A DNA stretch of 64,000 nucleotides from Charina bottae (lineage: Eukaryota > Chordata > Lepidosauria > Squamata > Charinaidae), in the NCBI GenBank assembly GCA_023362775.1, contig JALMGJ010000001.1:66102001-66166000 (forward strand), in the 5' to 3' direction. Made by a program: the position numbers and the translations under genes. The notes beneath the pieces were generated by a model. That model saw nothing but the letters and a program-made list of their open reading frames with translations. It ran no database searches and was not told where the DNA came from. This document shows, piece after piece, positions 11,661-23,874 of this stretch. Position 1 is the stretch's first letter; the number at the start of each line of letters is the position of its first letter.

Positions 11661-11919
11661 CCAGGCGCTGCCGAAGAGCACTAGATGAGTATTCAGAAAT
11701 AGACTGAGGGAGAAGTGGAGGGGTGTGAGGAGGTGTTCTTCCTCCCAAATCACTTTCTGCTTCTCAGCTGGTAGAACTTGTCAGTTTCACCCCAATTCTG
11801 ATATATTCCAAATGGATAAGTGCTGCAAGATCATGACAGCAATGGCAATACATGGAATTATCCAGGGGAATAAGCAAAATGGTGCCTCCAAAGTAATAAA
11901 GACTTAATACACTGTAAGT

Positions 11920-12176
11920 CAGGGGTCCCCAACCACCAGGGGTCCCCAACCTGTGGGCCTATTAGGAAGTGGGCCGCAGGGCTCCCGCCTGCAAACCCTG
12001 CCCCCTGGTGTGTGCGATTACCCCGCCCCCAGTGCGTGTGATTGGCTTCTGCCTGCAAACCCTGCCCCCTGGTGCACGCGATTGGCTCCCACCTGCAAAT
12101 CCTGCCCCGCCCCCGGTCCGTGGAAAAATTGTCTTCCACGACCGGCCCCTGATGCCCAAAAGGTTGGGGACTGCTG
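11920..12176. mobile_element. hAT non-autonomous element with repeated core, 257 bp
   Basis: Left end CAGGGGTCCCCAACC, right end GGTTGGGGACTGCTG, with flanking octamers CTGTAAGT (11,912-11,919) and CTATAAGT (12,177-12,184), a 7/8 match. The left terminus is duplicated within the first 30 bases. The core repeats a roughly 50-bp unit containing GCCTGCAAACCCTGCCCCC about three times. Near the right end GTCTTCCACGACCGGCCCC is a block typical of this hAT group. No transposase. Confidence 0.85.
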
Positions 12177-12184
12177 CTATAAGT

Positions 12185-13406
12185 CATACATAACTATAAT
12201 TATCCTAAAGTAGCTGATACAAATTCAAACCAGAAATGAATGTGTCGAGAAAGAGAAGTCAGGATGGTTGTGAGCAAAGAGTTCCAGGCTTTTGATGGCT
12301 AGATAGACACGGCACAGTCTAGATGACTTTTCCATAGTCTCCTCCTGCTCCTGCACTGACAGCTCTGTGCAAAGGAATATTTTGCCACCGTTTCTTCTCC
12401 TATCCCGAGGGGCAGCTCTCCCACAAGCAGAGAACTGTGCTGGCGGAACAGCTGCTAATGCTCAGTGATGTGTGTAAAAATGTAATTGGATCAGGACCAT
12501 ATTTTATGTATGTGCAAACAAGATGAAAAATGTCTTGCAAATGTTAAAGGGAGGGTTAAACACACACACACACATACACACACACAATCTAACCAAAGCT
12601 TAATATTTTCTCCTTGGAATGTTCACAAATATTTCCTTAGCGTGCATGCAGCTTATCAAACTGCATTCATTGTGTTAAATATTATCAAAGCTCTCTCCTT
12701 TCACAGTGTTTTACATGGCAGAGTTAATACACAAGGACAAACTATTCCCCATTGCCCTTCATTATTCCTTATTAACTGACTCAGTGTCAATTTAGACCAT
12801 TTGGAGCTGTTTAAATCTCTTCTAACTGGCATCTTTAAATCTTCACCCACAATACATTTATTAATGGAAAAATGGCAGACAGAAAATATGTAGTAAGTCC
12901 TCATATGTTAGCCAGCTGCTGCAAGTATGAATAGGGTGTACGTTACATATAAAATTTTCAAAAAGAGCTGGATGTAATGTAGAAACTCACGTTTTATTTT
13001 CAAGTATTATACAAGTGCTACTTTGGGAAATTAGCTAAGCCCTAGATTTCAGCAAATTGTTTTCAGCAGATAATTTACTTAATTAATTAAGTTTAGTTTT
13101 GGCTTCTGAGTTAATCACTGACATGCCACTGGATACACCACTATACTTTCTGATTGTTGATTTTTAATCTTTGGCTTCCTATGAAGAAAGTTGCTATTCC
13201 ATCATCTTAGAACAATCTGATGTGCTAATGGATTCAGTGTGTTTTACTTGTTCAAAAGTTTCCACTTTCTTTATTCTAGTTCATTAGTAACATTTATAAA
13301 GAAAGAAAAAAGAGAGAGTAGAAGTTTTGCATGCCTGACAGAACACTGCTCTCCTCTTTTCTGCTGAAGACACAGACAGCTTTGTATAGTGATCAGGGCT
13401 GGACTA
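12185..13406. other. Unannotated spacer with (CA)n
   Basis: Anonymous DNA; the only simple tract is an interrupted (CA)n at about 12,560-12,586. Confidence 0.45.
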
Positions 13407-13417
13407 GGGAGTCACAG

Positions 13418-13751
13418 GGGTGTGGTGGCTCAGCGGGTAAGACGCCAGGCTTGTCGATCGGAAGATTGCAAGTTCGGAGGTTCAAATCCCTAGCCCCGCA
13501 TGACGGAGTGAGCTCCCACACTAGCCCCAGCTCTTGCCAACCTAGCAATTCGAAAGCATGCAAATGCAAGTAGATGAATAGGTACCACTTTGGTGGGTAG
13601 GTAACAGCGTTCCGCGCGCGTCATGTGGCCACATGACCGTGGAAGCGTCTTCGGACAACGCTGGCTCTTCAGCTAACAAACGGAGATGAGCACCGGCCCC
13701 TAGAGTCGGACATGACTGCACAAATGTGCGGGGGGAACCTTTACCTTTTTG
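13418..13751 (+). mobile_element. tRNA-derived SINE, family A, copy 2
   Basis: Same structure as 5,435-5,760: A box TGGCTCAGCGGGTAAGA, B box GGTTCAAATCCC, central domain CAATTCGAAAGCATGC, tail ending in CCTTTACC. It is bounded by a perfect 11-bp target duplication GGGAGTCACAG (13,407-13,417 and 13,752-13,762), so these are true element ends. Confidence 0.93.
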
Positions 13752-13762
13752 GGGAGTCACAG

Positions 13763-14586
13763 ATTCAAATACCAATTCAGTCAGGGATACCTTTGAAACA
13801 TCTTGAATCAGTCACAATCTCTCACCTTGGCTCAATTTATAATATGTGAGGACAAAATAGCAGGTGGAAGGTATAAACACTTATGTGCTATGTTCCCAAA
13901 AATGGCCTCTAAAAGAATCAAAACCTGACCCTGGGCCTAAATCTCATTAATGAGATAGCTAGGAAAGAAGATCCAAGTGCAGTTCTATGCCTTCTACTCA
14001 GAAGTAAGTCCCACAGTTTGATGGGGTGGCTCGTAGGTCTGCGTATAAAGATTTGCAAGTTTTAGATTCTCAACCGCCCTGGAAAAATCCTCACTTAGAA
14101 AGCTTCCCACTTGTATCTCATGTGGCATGGCTACTCTGCAGCAGTTTACCAGAAGATTATCTAAACAGATCCGAAGAGTCAGGGCAATCCTAAGGATCAT
14201 AAATGTTTAATTCACTAACATCCCCAAAGCCATTAGAATAGAAGTGGTGAATCTGTGACTATCCTAGATATTTCAGACTTAATTTATTGTAAGTCATAGT
14301 TACCCTGTATTGTAGCTAAACAGCATCTGCAACACCCACATTTTTTTACCCTGCATTGGAATATCAAATCCTGGTTAGGCTGGGTTTCCTCTACATTTGC
14401 TTCATCTTTTGAAAGAACTAGATTTTACAATATGTCACTCCCATGCATTTTTGGAGTGATTGCATATATGTATATAAGTGATTGTATATGCGTGTGAAAG
14501 ATCATTTCAAACTGGGCCAATTTTAAATTTCAATATTTCAAACCAGTAATCTACACTTACCATATCTAAGCTGGAAAAACAACAAC
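13763..14586. other. No recognised feature
   Basis: Anonymous spacer. Confidence 0.45.
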
Positions 14587-14594
14587 CCATAGAC

Positions 14595-14834
14595 CAGAGC
14601 TTTCCAAACTGTGTGTGGTGTGTCGCCACACCACCTGGAAGCGGCGGCGCGCACGTGCACGGCGGCCGCCATGCACGTGCGCGCCGCCGCACGCCCCCTG
14701 CACCGCGGCACACCTCCCCGCGCCGCCACCGTGCGCGCGCGCCTCCGCACGCCCCCCTGTGTTGTCGTCGCGCGCGCGCTGCCGCCGCCGCTGCCACTGG
14801 TGTGTCGCCAGCGACAGCACTTTGGAAAGTCCTG
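14595..14834. mobile_element. GC-rich hAT MITE, copy 1 (240 bp)
   Basis: Ends CAGAGCTTTCCAAACTGTG and CTTTGGAAAGTCCTG are inverted relatives. A perfect 8-bp target duplication CCATAGAC lies at 14,587-14,594 and 14,835-14,842. The core is very CpG-dense (GCGGCGGCGCGCACGTGC and similar), in sharp contrast with the AT-rich surroundings. Open frames across it code only Arg/Ala/His-rich strings that follow from composition. Sister copies are at 25,683 and 48,938. Confidence 0.92.
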
Positions 14835-14842
14835 CCATAGAC

Positions 14843-17800
14843 GGCAGCAAAGAGATACAGAAAGCTTTGCTGACATCTAGTGGCCATCCAGAGTTTTGCA
14901 ACCCAGATACTGTAGCCTTAACCAAGTTCCAAAAACTTTTTGAATGGCTGAGAAGAAACCATCATCTGAGATATAAATAGCTGCAGAAAAAAAAATTCAG
15001 AATCCCTGCAGTAAATCATGCACAGAGACAATATGGGAACTGTAGTTAGAAAAAAGTTTATTCAAACAAGGACCAGAAACCGTGGTTTGATCTTGACTCA
15101 TTTGGACAAACAATCGCTTAAACTAACCATAGTTTGTCTTCAGTCCACTTCCATTTTCAATGATTTTATCAGATGAAATGAAAATGGAAGTGGATGTTTC
15201 TGAGCTTCTTGTGGTCATTTAGAAGAGAAGAGGGCAAGTTGGGAGGAACTGCTTAAACCCAAGCCTCATGTACTGATCCCTGAACTCTACTATATCTGAA
15301 TGTGGCCTTCATAAAAACAGTTTTCTATGTGCCAAATGAGTGTGAATTTGGTTTAAGCCAGAGATTCAGAATGAGATCCTAAGGAAGCTGCTTCAGAAGT
15401 TAAGCATTAAATCCACTAAAACTTAATCCCACTTGGATTATTTGCACTTAATTTAGATTTTAATTCTATTTCTGCCTACTATTCACCTCCCAAAAAGGGG
15501 ATGTTTCTACACATTGGTTCTAGAATGGATGGTGTTCAAAAGTTGTTTACTAGTTCTTCTAGATTGATGTCTTTCATTAAATCATAGTATATTGCCTCTC
15601 ATACTGCCCATAGTTTTCACTTTCAGCACTAGGAAGGAGTTTCTAGTGAGCTCAGGAGGTATTTATCAAGAACACAGCTGATGATTTACTATTTAGTTCT
15701 GCTGAATTCCTTCAGGAACTCTCCTTTCACCCTCTGACCATAAATTCTATATTACAAAATTGGCGGACTTTAAAGTTCTTTGTTACTATGTAACATAAAA
15801 AAAAAAATCCTGACCTGAAAAGACCTACATGTTTTAAGGGGCAGAAATCAGTTTTATTTTAGGCATAAGATCAAAATGTAGGAAATAAAGTGTCTACTCT
15901 TTGGGGAATGCATGGAAGAATAATTCCTTGTCTAAAATGTATTTATTATATTCAGAAAAACATTTGGCTGATAGAGTCATATTCCCTAATAAATACCATG
16001 GTAGATGCCATTCCAAACAAATGCACACAACCTTTGTGTTTTGCAATAGCCAGATGTACGTCTCTCAAAATCCTTAAAGCAGCAGCATCTTTTTCCAGAC
16101 TGACATGGCTGCTTTGGAAGGTGTCATCTTTGCATGCATGTGTACACACAACCACATTGCAGCAGGGGGGAGTGATGCCTTTGAAGGATTTGCACTGATC
16201 TAATATATAGTAACACTAGGCTGAAGTATTAGGTTCAGCAAATTTTCACTGATTTCTGAAAAGCCCTACCACCCAAAGATTGAATTAATTCATAGGAAAT
16301 TTCTAGGAATGAGCAACGTATTACACCTGGGAGACAATGTCATTTTAAAACAAGGGCAGTTTTTTTAGCTACCCAAGATTACAGCTGGACTGGAACTCTA
16401 CCACCACATGTGAAAGCAACATCTCTCAAAGTGGCTCATTTAGAGGGTCTCAGGGGGGGGGGTCACTTAACTCTGGAATCTCTCAGTTGGCTATCTTCTG
16501 GCAGTTTGCAAGGTACCACTTTGATGGTTGCAGATCATCTGCTGGTTCATCATCACTACAGACTCAGACTCCAGAAGGGTGGGTTCTCCTCTCCCTATCC
16601 TTCACCTTCAAGTTCTTGGGTTGCCATTGGAGAGGAGTGTGACTGGGAGAAGAGTTGATACCATTGCCTACCCTGCTTATGCTAGGGAAAGAGCCCCACT
16701 TCTAGAACTGGGCCCTGCTTCGCCCATGTGGGGCAATGGTGCTTTTCTGTAAGGATGTGGGATGCAGACAGGCAGTTGCAAGTGACAGAAGGCAACCACT
16801 GGGTATACCAACAGAATAGGGAGTTTGATTAAATTAGTCACACTTGATCCTTTAAGCTCTCAAGGACAGTGCTTTAAAATCAAGACGGTATCCTTTGAAG
16901 GTTCATTCATTCTCAAATGGATAAATCAAATTATAGTGTCCAGCTAAAGTGATAGGCCTGTTTCAGCAGTTTATGCCCTTTACCCTTTCTCTCCCCCAAA
17001 GGCAAGTCTGGAATGCCAGCGTCAGATGAAGAAGTCCTTTTCCTTTATGGGAACCAGCTCCCTTTTTTCCCACCTGGCATTTCTGTTTGAGGGAGTGGCT
17101 CAGTTCTCCACTAGGGAAATAAGTGGTTTCAAGGCTAGGCCTCTTTGGAGGGTTGGGGGAGTTTTACATGCTCGAATGAATGAAGTCCAGCAGCAGTTTC
17201 TTTCACTTCCTATCAGTCAACAGCTTGAGTTCACTGTCTCCCTGCCCACAAGCCCTCCTCTTCTTACAGCCTTTAAGCTTATCAGCCTCTGAGTCTGAAA
17301 CTGCTCACTCCCTGAGGATGAGGCTTACTCCCAAGGGGGTCAGTGTTTTCTTCCACCACACCCCCTAATGCCAAGTGTGAGCAACACTGCTGTCAGAGGA
17401 GGACCAGGCCTGTTACTCAAATCAAGCTTCCTTCCTCGCAAGCGTTGCCTTTCCCTGGGCCAGCAGATCCTCCACTGACCTTTCTTCCGGTCCTTCTGCT
17501 TCCTCTGCCTTTATATAGCATCATTTTGAATTGGGTTTTGTTGGATGCAGCTACCTAGCTAGTTCCAAACAGGGGACGGTAAGCATAGACGACCAATAGA
17601 TGCCATACTGATGTTCATTGATTGATTTATAATTTAAAGTTTTAGGGTCACCTGCTCACTGGCAACTTTACCCAGTTTATAACGATCAAAACCAGAAATA
17701 AAATTTTAAAACCACTAATAAAATATAGTCATTCCAGCGGAGAAAACAATATAATGTGAATCAAGATGCCATCCTGCAATTCATGCAAATTATAGATGAT

Positions 17801-20671
17801 GTAGTGGCAAATGTGACAACCCATGCCCCCCAAGGTCCTCCATGGACATCCATGAAAACAAGCTTCCATCTCCAAGGAACAACAAAAAACAGAAAGAGCT
17901 CTTTTAGTGAGCGTGTCTCAGCTTGTGTAACTAGCAAGCAGCACAACATTAGTATTGCTATTAGTCGTACTTACAACACCTAACTGGAGAATTAATTCTG
18001 CCACATAAGCAAGCAAGCAAGCTCAAGTGACCACATGATCAAAATGGGGTATCACAGGGCTTGGATAGTGTGGTTGCAGCTGCCACCTTTACTTTTTTAA
18101 CCTTCCCTGAGAATGCCTCTGACCCAAAAGCAGTGTAATAGAGCTAAAATGGGATTATGGGAGTTGCCTCAGAGGCAGCAAGGCCCTATAAGCCACACAG
18201 GCCTTGTCCTTCTCTCTCGGTCTCTCTCCAGTAGAATTAATTCCAGAATGGCTTCTCACACCTGTTGTTTTGCTCCAGCACTCCTCCCCCAAGATCTCTC
18301 CATCCAACTTGGGACCACAGCAGCTCTACTACTGCTGGACTAGCCCAGGCCAGAAAATAAAGAATGATTAAAAAAAAAGTCCACTGACAAGATCAAGACA
18401 ATACTCTAACACAGTATCTGGGAATAGCCCAGGACACTATTTGAGATTATGGTGCTTTGTTCTGAATATGGGAGAAATCAATACTAGTTTTGTTTTGGGC
18501 ATGGAATGCTCAAAACAGCCATGGTGAGCTTTGAGGGTTGAGCTTGAATCATTTTGGACACCTCCAGCCCTCCCATCTTGTCCACTACTGGGACTGCAGC
18601 TGTCCAGGGGCTCACCTTTGTAGTGGGAGTAGTAGGGGGTTTCCAACAGGAGAGATCTTAATGCTGGAATATAATTTTTGTGACTAGATTGACTCTTCTG
18701 GCTATGAGCAGAACCAACAGCAGATAGTATGTCTTTACTCTCTCTTTTGCAGGCAGGGGTGGAAAACCTAAACCAGCCAAGCCTGGCTTGCTTTCCTGTC
18801 CTTGGACAGATCAGATGATGTCAATGGATGGGGCTCTGTCAAGGGAACACAACTGAAAGGATGTGTGCTTAGGTACTGTTCCAATGTTATGCTGAACATG
18901 ACTGGGACAGGCTCCATGGTCATGATCCTGTTTCTCGTCTGTGTCTAATCTACAATGATGTCAAGACTGCATAGTCTGAGACTATATCAGTTCCGCTGGG
19001 TACATGCATTGGATTGCAGCCATAAACTCTGGTGATCTCTTAGTTTAATCTTCCGCTTGTATGAGGATGGACAAAAGGAATATGGTTACTGTAACACACT
19101 TGTTTCTAACTTTTAAAATTAACCTTTGGAAAGTACTAATGGAATGAATTCAACTCAAATACAACCACCTTGAAATTAGAGAAGGCCCACACACAGCGCT
19201 GTTCTTAATGAAATATGCACAATTCCACCAAATCCCTAAGAATTTGGCAATGCTTGTGCAGTGACTGCAAATCTGTTCTTTGCACAACTATTACATGCAG
19301 TAATAATTACCTTGAACGAATAGGGTAGATCATACTGTACAACAGGTGTTTCAGTATGTTATTATCTTCATTTTTAATGAACCAGAATATTGAATATTCC
19401 TGTTGAAGCTAATATTTTTGTTGGCAGCAAACTTTGGCTAAGTCTGCTGGCTAAATCTGTTTTAGAAAATGGAGCATTAGCAAAGTTTGGGATGATTATA
19501 TAAGAAACAGATTGTGTGTGTGTAAGGATGTTATAAAAAACTGAGTAAGACTATTTCTATTCAGAAAACTCCAGTTATTAAGCAGATTAGAAGAATAATG
19601 TGGCTAAGTATAATCTGCTAAGTAAGTCACTTCAGGCAAAATTGGGGCAAACTGCACTGCCAGCTCCAGTTGGCTGCTTGCCCCGATTTCGCTTGAACAG
19701 AAAGCCTGCCAGGAGTGCCCCATCTTATTTCAAGGCCTTGTATCCCACAGGGAAAGTAGTTTTAGAAGGGGAAATCCTTCCCTTCAAGACAGTTGGGGAA
19801 GAACTTGTAGAGACAGATGCTGGAGATCTAAATTCAGCAGGAACCCTTTTTAGAAGATGTGGCCCTGAACATAAGCAAGGGTTTGAAAGAATACTGAGTA
19901 ATTAGTAGCTGAGCTTTCCACTGAAAATAATAAAATATGCTCATAATATTGTTGTCTTGGATGCAGAGTGTGAGCTTTGCCCAGCTGTCAATGATTGCTA
20001 CAGACATTCATTATATTTGAAGTAAAAGCTTGGTTGATTAAGGAATACATGAGGATAGAAAGTCTCACCTTTACCTAAACTATAAGAGAGAGAAAGAGAA
20101 GGAGGAAGTTCCCTTTGTCTTTTAAAATCAGAGATTTGTTTAAGTGAGAAAGAGACACAGGGTTTTTTGTGAAAATCCTTTCCTTTATCTCTCACCATTT
20201 GCCCTAGTAGTCACAACACCTCACAGGTACAAAGAGAAGCTGCAGTCTCCAACAACAGATCTGGCGGGCTAGACCGCTGGGCAGAACCATGCTTTGCCAG
20301 ACTTGGCAGCCCGAAGTCCCCTCGGGCAGGCTGCTTCCCTTGCCAGGGAGACTCTACCTCAGACATATTAGAAATGGAGGCTGCTGGAGATGGGATTCTC
20401 AGTTCTTCTCCAGATAGTGCACCCCCATTCAGTGCCTTGTTTTGTGCTTGTTAGCTAAGAGGAAGGGAGTCCTCTTGTCTGGGTAGCATAACAAAAACTT
20501 GGCTCCAGGCAGCTGCTCAAGGGTTAGGGCTAAGTTCCCGGGCTAAGGGAACCGATTCATGATTCATTTTCAGATAAGCATGACTAGGCACATTTGCTTG
20601 CCTTGACTTTTTTTGAAGCTGTACCCAACCTGTTGCAACTCAAATGGATACAATTTGATGACCCTTCTTTA
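14843..20671. other. Longest anonymous stretch (5.8 kb)
   Basis: I see no element ends, no retroelement protein and no convincing exon. Small items: a G-run near 16,453-16,461 and an AAGC tract at about 18,006-18,021. The 101-codon frame at 19,600-19,905 resembles nothing I know. This would be the best place to test for host exons or conserved non-coding elements by comparison with other squamates. Confidence 0.45.
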
Positions 20672-21087
20672 TATTTGGCTCTTTCTTTTCTTTTCTTTTT
20701 ATTCGTTCAATCGTGTCCGATTTTCAGAGACTGCCTGGACAAGTTACTGCAGTTTTCTTGGCAAGGTTTTTCAGAAGTGGTTTGCCATTGCCTCCTTCCT
20801 AGGGCTGAGAGAGAGTGACTGGCTGAAGGTCACCCGGCTGGCTTTGTGCCTAAGGCAGGACTAGAACTCCTGGTCTCCCAGTTTCTAGCCTGATGCCTTA
20901 ACCACTCTCCAGCAAAGGAGATCGTTACCTTGTCGTGGTGCTGGAGCTTGAGCACCTCAATGAAACCATGAGCTAAACCGTGAAGGGACACCCAAGACGG
21001 GAAGGTGGTAGCAGAGAGGTCAGACTAAATATGATCCCTGGGGAAGGTAATGGCAACCCACCCCAGTATTCTTGCCGTGAAAACTAA

Positions 21088-22089
21088 ATGGATCAGTACA
21101 ACCAGAGATATGTCGGTATACCATCGGAAGATGGGACTCCCAGGTCGAAAGATGGTCAAAATGCTACTGGGGAGGAACAGAGGATACGTTCAACTAGCCC
21201 CAGATGTGATTGCGCAGCTAGCTCAAAGCCGAAAGGACGGCTAGCGGCCGACGGTGCTGGTGGTGAACGACGAATCCGATGTTCTAAAGATCAACACACC
21301 ATAGGAACCTGGAATGTAAAATCTATGAGCCAGGGCAAATTGGATGTGGTTATTGGTGAAATGTCAAGATTAAATATAGACATTTTAGGTGTCAGTGAAC
21401 TGAAATGGACTGGAATGGGCTACTTCACATCAGATGACCACCAGATCTACTACTGTGGACAAGAGGTCCACAGAAGAAATGGAGTAGCCTTCATAATTAA
21501 TAATAAAGTGGCTAAAGCGGTGCTTGGATACAATCCAAAAAACGATAGAATGATCTCAATTCAAATTCAGGGTAAGCCATTTAACATCACAGTGATCCAA
21601 ATATACGCCCCAACCACAGATGCTGAAGAAGCAGAAGTAGATCAGTTCTACGATGATCTGCAGCACCTACTGGATAATACACCAAAAAGAGATGTTATTT
21701 TCATTACAGGAGACTGGAATGCTAAGGTGGGTAGTCAGGCGACACCTGGAATTACAGGCAAGCATGGTCTGGGAGAACAAAATGAAGCAGGACATAGGCT
21801 GATAGAATTTTGCCAAGACAACTCACTGTGCATAACAAACACTCTCTTCCAACAACCTAAAAGACGACTTTATACATGGACTTCACCAGATGGTCGACAC
21901 CGAAATCAGATTGACTACATCCTTTGCAGCCAAAGGTGGCGGACATCTATACAGTCGGTAAAAACAAGACCTGGAGCTGACTGTAGTTCAGATCACGAAC
22001 TTCTTATTGAAAAATTTAGAATCAGACTAAAGAGAATAGGGAAGACCCACAGATCAGTTAGATATGAGCTCACTAATATTCCTAAGTAA
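21088..22089 (+). pseudogene. BovB apurinic-like endonuclease region (copy 1)
   Basis: A 333-codon frame holding the N-terminal APE-type endonuclease that nicks target DNA for target-primed reverse transcription. Visible catalytic motifs by residue: TWN (74-76), ELKWTG (104-109), QIYAPT (171-176), GDWNAKVG (208-215), QIDYILC (274-280), SSDHELL (300-306). An upstream frame (21,050-21,244) overlaps it. The frame ends at TAA (22,087-22,089), where copy 2 has GAA, so a point mutation cut it off from the RT. Confidence 0.93.
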
Positions 22090-22095
22090 TATGCA

Positions 22096-22829
22096 GTGGA
22101 GGTGAAGAATAGATTTAAGGGACTAGATTTAGTAGATAGGGTCCCGGAAGAACTATGGACAGAAGTTCGCAACATTTTTCAGGAGGCGGCAACAAAAAAC
22201 TTCCCAAAGAAAAAGAAAACCAAGAAGGCAAGATGGCTGTCTGCTGAGACACTGGAAGTAGCCCAAGAAAGAAGGAAAGCAAAAGGCAACAGTGATAGGG
22301 GGAGATATGCCCAATTAAATGCAAAATTCCAGAGGTTAGCCAGAAGAGATAAGGAATTATTTTTAAACAAGCAATGTGCGGAAGTGGAAGAAGACAGTAG
22401 AATAGAAAGGACAAGAGACCTCTTCCAGAAAATTAGAAAAATCGGGTAAGGACCTAACAGAAGCAGAAGAGATCAAGAAAAGGTGGCAAGAATATACGGA
22501 AGATCTGTATAGGAAGGATAATAATGTTGGAGATAGCTTTGACGTTGTGGTCAGTGAGTTAGAGCCAGACATCCTGAAAAGTGAGGTTGAATGGGCCTTA
22601 AGAAGCATTGCTAATAACAAGGCAGCAGGAGACGATGGTATCCCAGCTGAACTGTTTAAAATCTTGCAAGATGATGCTGTCAAGGTGATGCATGCCATAT
22701 GCCAGCAAATTTGGAAAACACAAGAATGGCCATCAGATTGGAAAAAATCAACTTATATCCCCATACCAAAAAAGGGAAGCACTAAAGAATGTTCAAACTA
22801 TCGAACAGTGGCACTTATTTCACATGCCA
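22096..22829 (+). pseudogene. BovB linker and RT N-terminal part (copy 1)
   Basis: Continues the polyprotein: EVKNRFKGLDLVDRVPEELW, then the basic linker and PIPKKGSTKECSNYRTVALI, which is early RT. Compared with copy 2, 44 bp are missing at about 22,444-22,446, just after the codons for KIRKIG, which shifts the frame. The reading stops abruptly at 22,829, in the SHA(SKVML) motif, where another LINE is inserted. Confidence 0.9.
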
Positions 22830-23874
22830 AGGGTTGGTAGTACAATGGCTTTGTAAACAAGCATTTTGGTCTCCCTGCGAATGTCCCGATCCTCAAACAC
22901 TCTACGCTTCATTCGGGAGAAAGCTACACTCGCAGAGCTCAGGCGATGCTGAATTTCAGCGTCGATGTTGGCTTTTGTAGATAGATGGCTGCCGAGATAA
23001 GAAAAGTGGTCGACATTTTCTAGTGACACACCTTTAAGCTGGATTGATGGCGCTGCGGAGGGATTGGTTCGAACTTGCTGGTAAAGCACTTTGGTTTTTT
23101 TAATGTTAATCGAGAGGCCGAGCTTTTCATATGCTTCTGCAAAGATGTTTAGGATAGTTTGAAGATCTTCCTCGGAGTGTGCACAGACTACGTTATCAGG
23201 GAGACCAAAATGCTTGTTTACAAAGCCATTGTATTACCAACCCTTCTGTACGCCTGTGAAACATGGACCCTCTACAAACGCCACCTCCAACTTCTTGAAA
23301 GATTCCATCAACGCTGCCTCCAAAAAATTCTGCAAATTACTTGGGAAGATAGGCGGACTAATGTTAGCGTATTAGAAGAAGCGAAAACCACCAGCATTGA
23401 AACAATGATCATCCAACATCAACTTCGCTGGACCGGTCATGTTGTTCGAATGCCTGACCATCGTCTTCCAAAGCAGCTACTTTACTCCCAACTTAAGAAT
23501 GGAAAACGGAATATTGGTGGACAGCAAAAGAGATTCAAAGATACTCTCAAAGCTAATTTAAAAAAATGTAATATCAGCATTGAGAACTGGGAAGCCCTAA
23601 CTCATGAGCGTTTCAATTGGAGGTCATCCTTTATTAATGGCGCTATGGACTTTGAAGAAGCACGAGTACAGGGCGAAAAGGAGAAAAGAGCTAAAAGGAA
23701 GGCACGTCAGGCAGACCCTCATCATGACCGTCTCCCACCCGGAAACCTATGCCCTCATTGTGGGAGGTTGTGCGGATCCAGAATTGGCCTTTATAGCCAC
23801 TTACGGATCCACCATTAAAATTTTACCTTTGGAAGACAATCTTACTCGGCTACGAGTGATCGCCAATGATGATG
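22830..23874. mobile_element. LINE with C-terminal zinc finger, 5'-inverted insertion in BovB
   Basis: Two parts in opposite orientation. The right part (about 23,196-23,874, plus) encodes RT end and C-terminal region: VYKAIVLPTLLYACETWTLY, LRWTGHVVRMPDHRLPKQLL, and a final C2H2-type finger CPHCGRLCGSRIGLYSHLRI ending at 23,818, then 3' UTR. The left part (about 22,830-23,195, minus) encodes the piece just upstream (NIKKTKVLYQQ, HFSYLGSHLS). About 49 bp are present in both parts. This is the classic twin-priming structure. The host BovB lost about 10 bp at the site. The clade is non-LTR, but not BovB, L2 or L1; I do not assign it further. Confidence 0.88.

Noticed and set aside
14507..14980. 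Several overlapping open frames of 75-126 codons on both strands
   Set aside because: They lie in the CpG-rich core of a hAT MITE; Arg/Ala/His-rich composition in all frames is a base-composition effect.
19600..19905. 101-codon frame with mixed composition
   Set aside because: No recognised domain, no splice context and no second copy; a chance frame of this length is expected in 64 kb. It could be checked by protein search.
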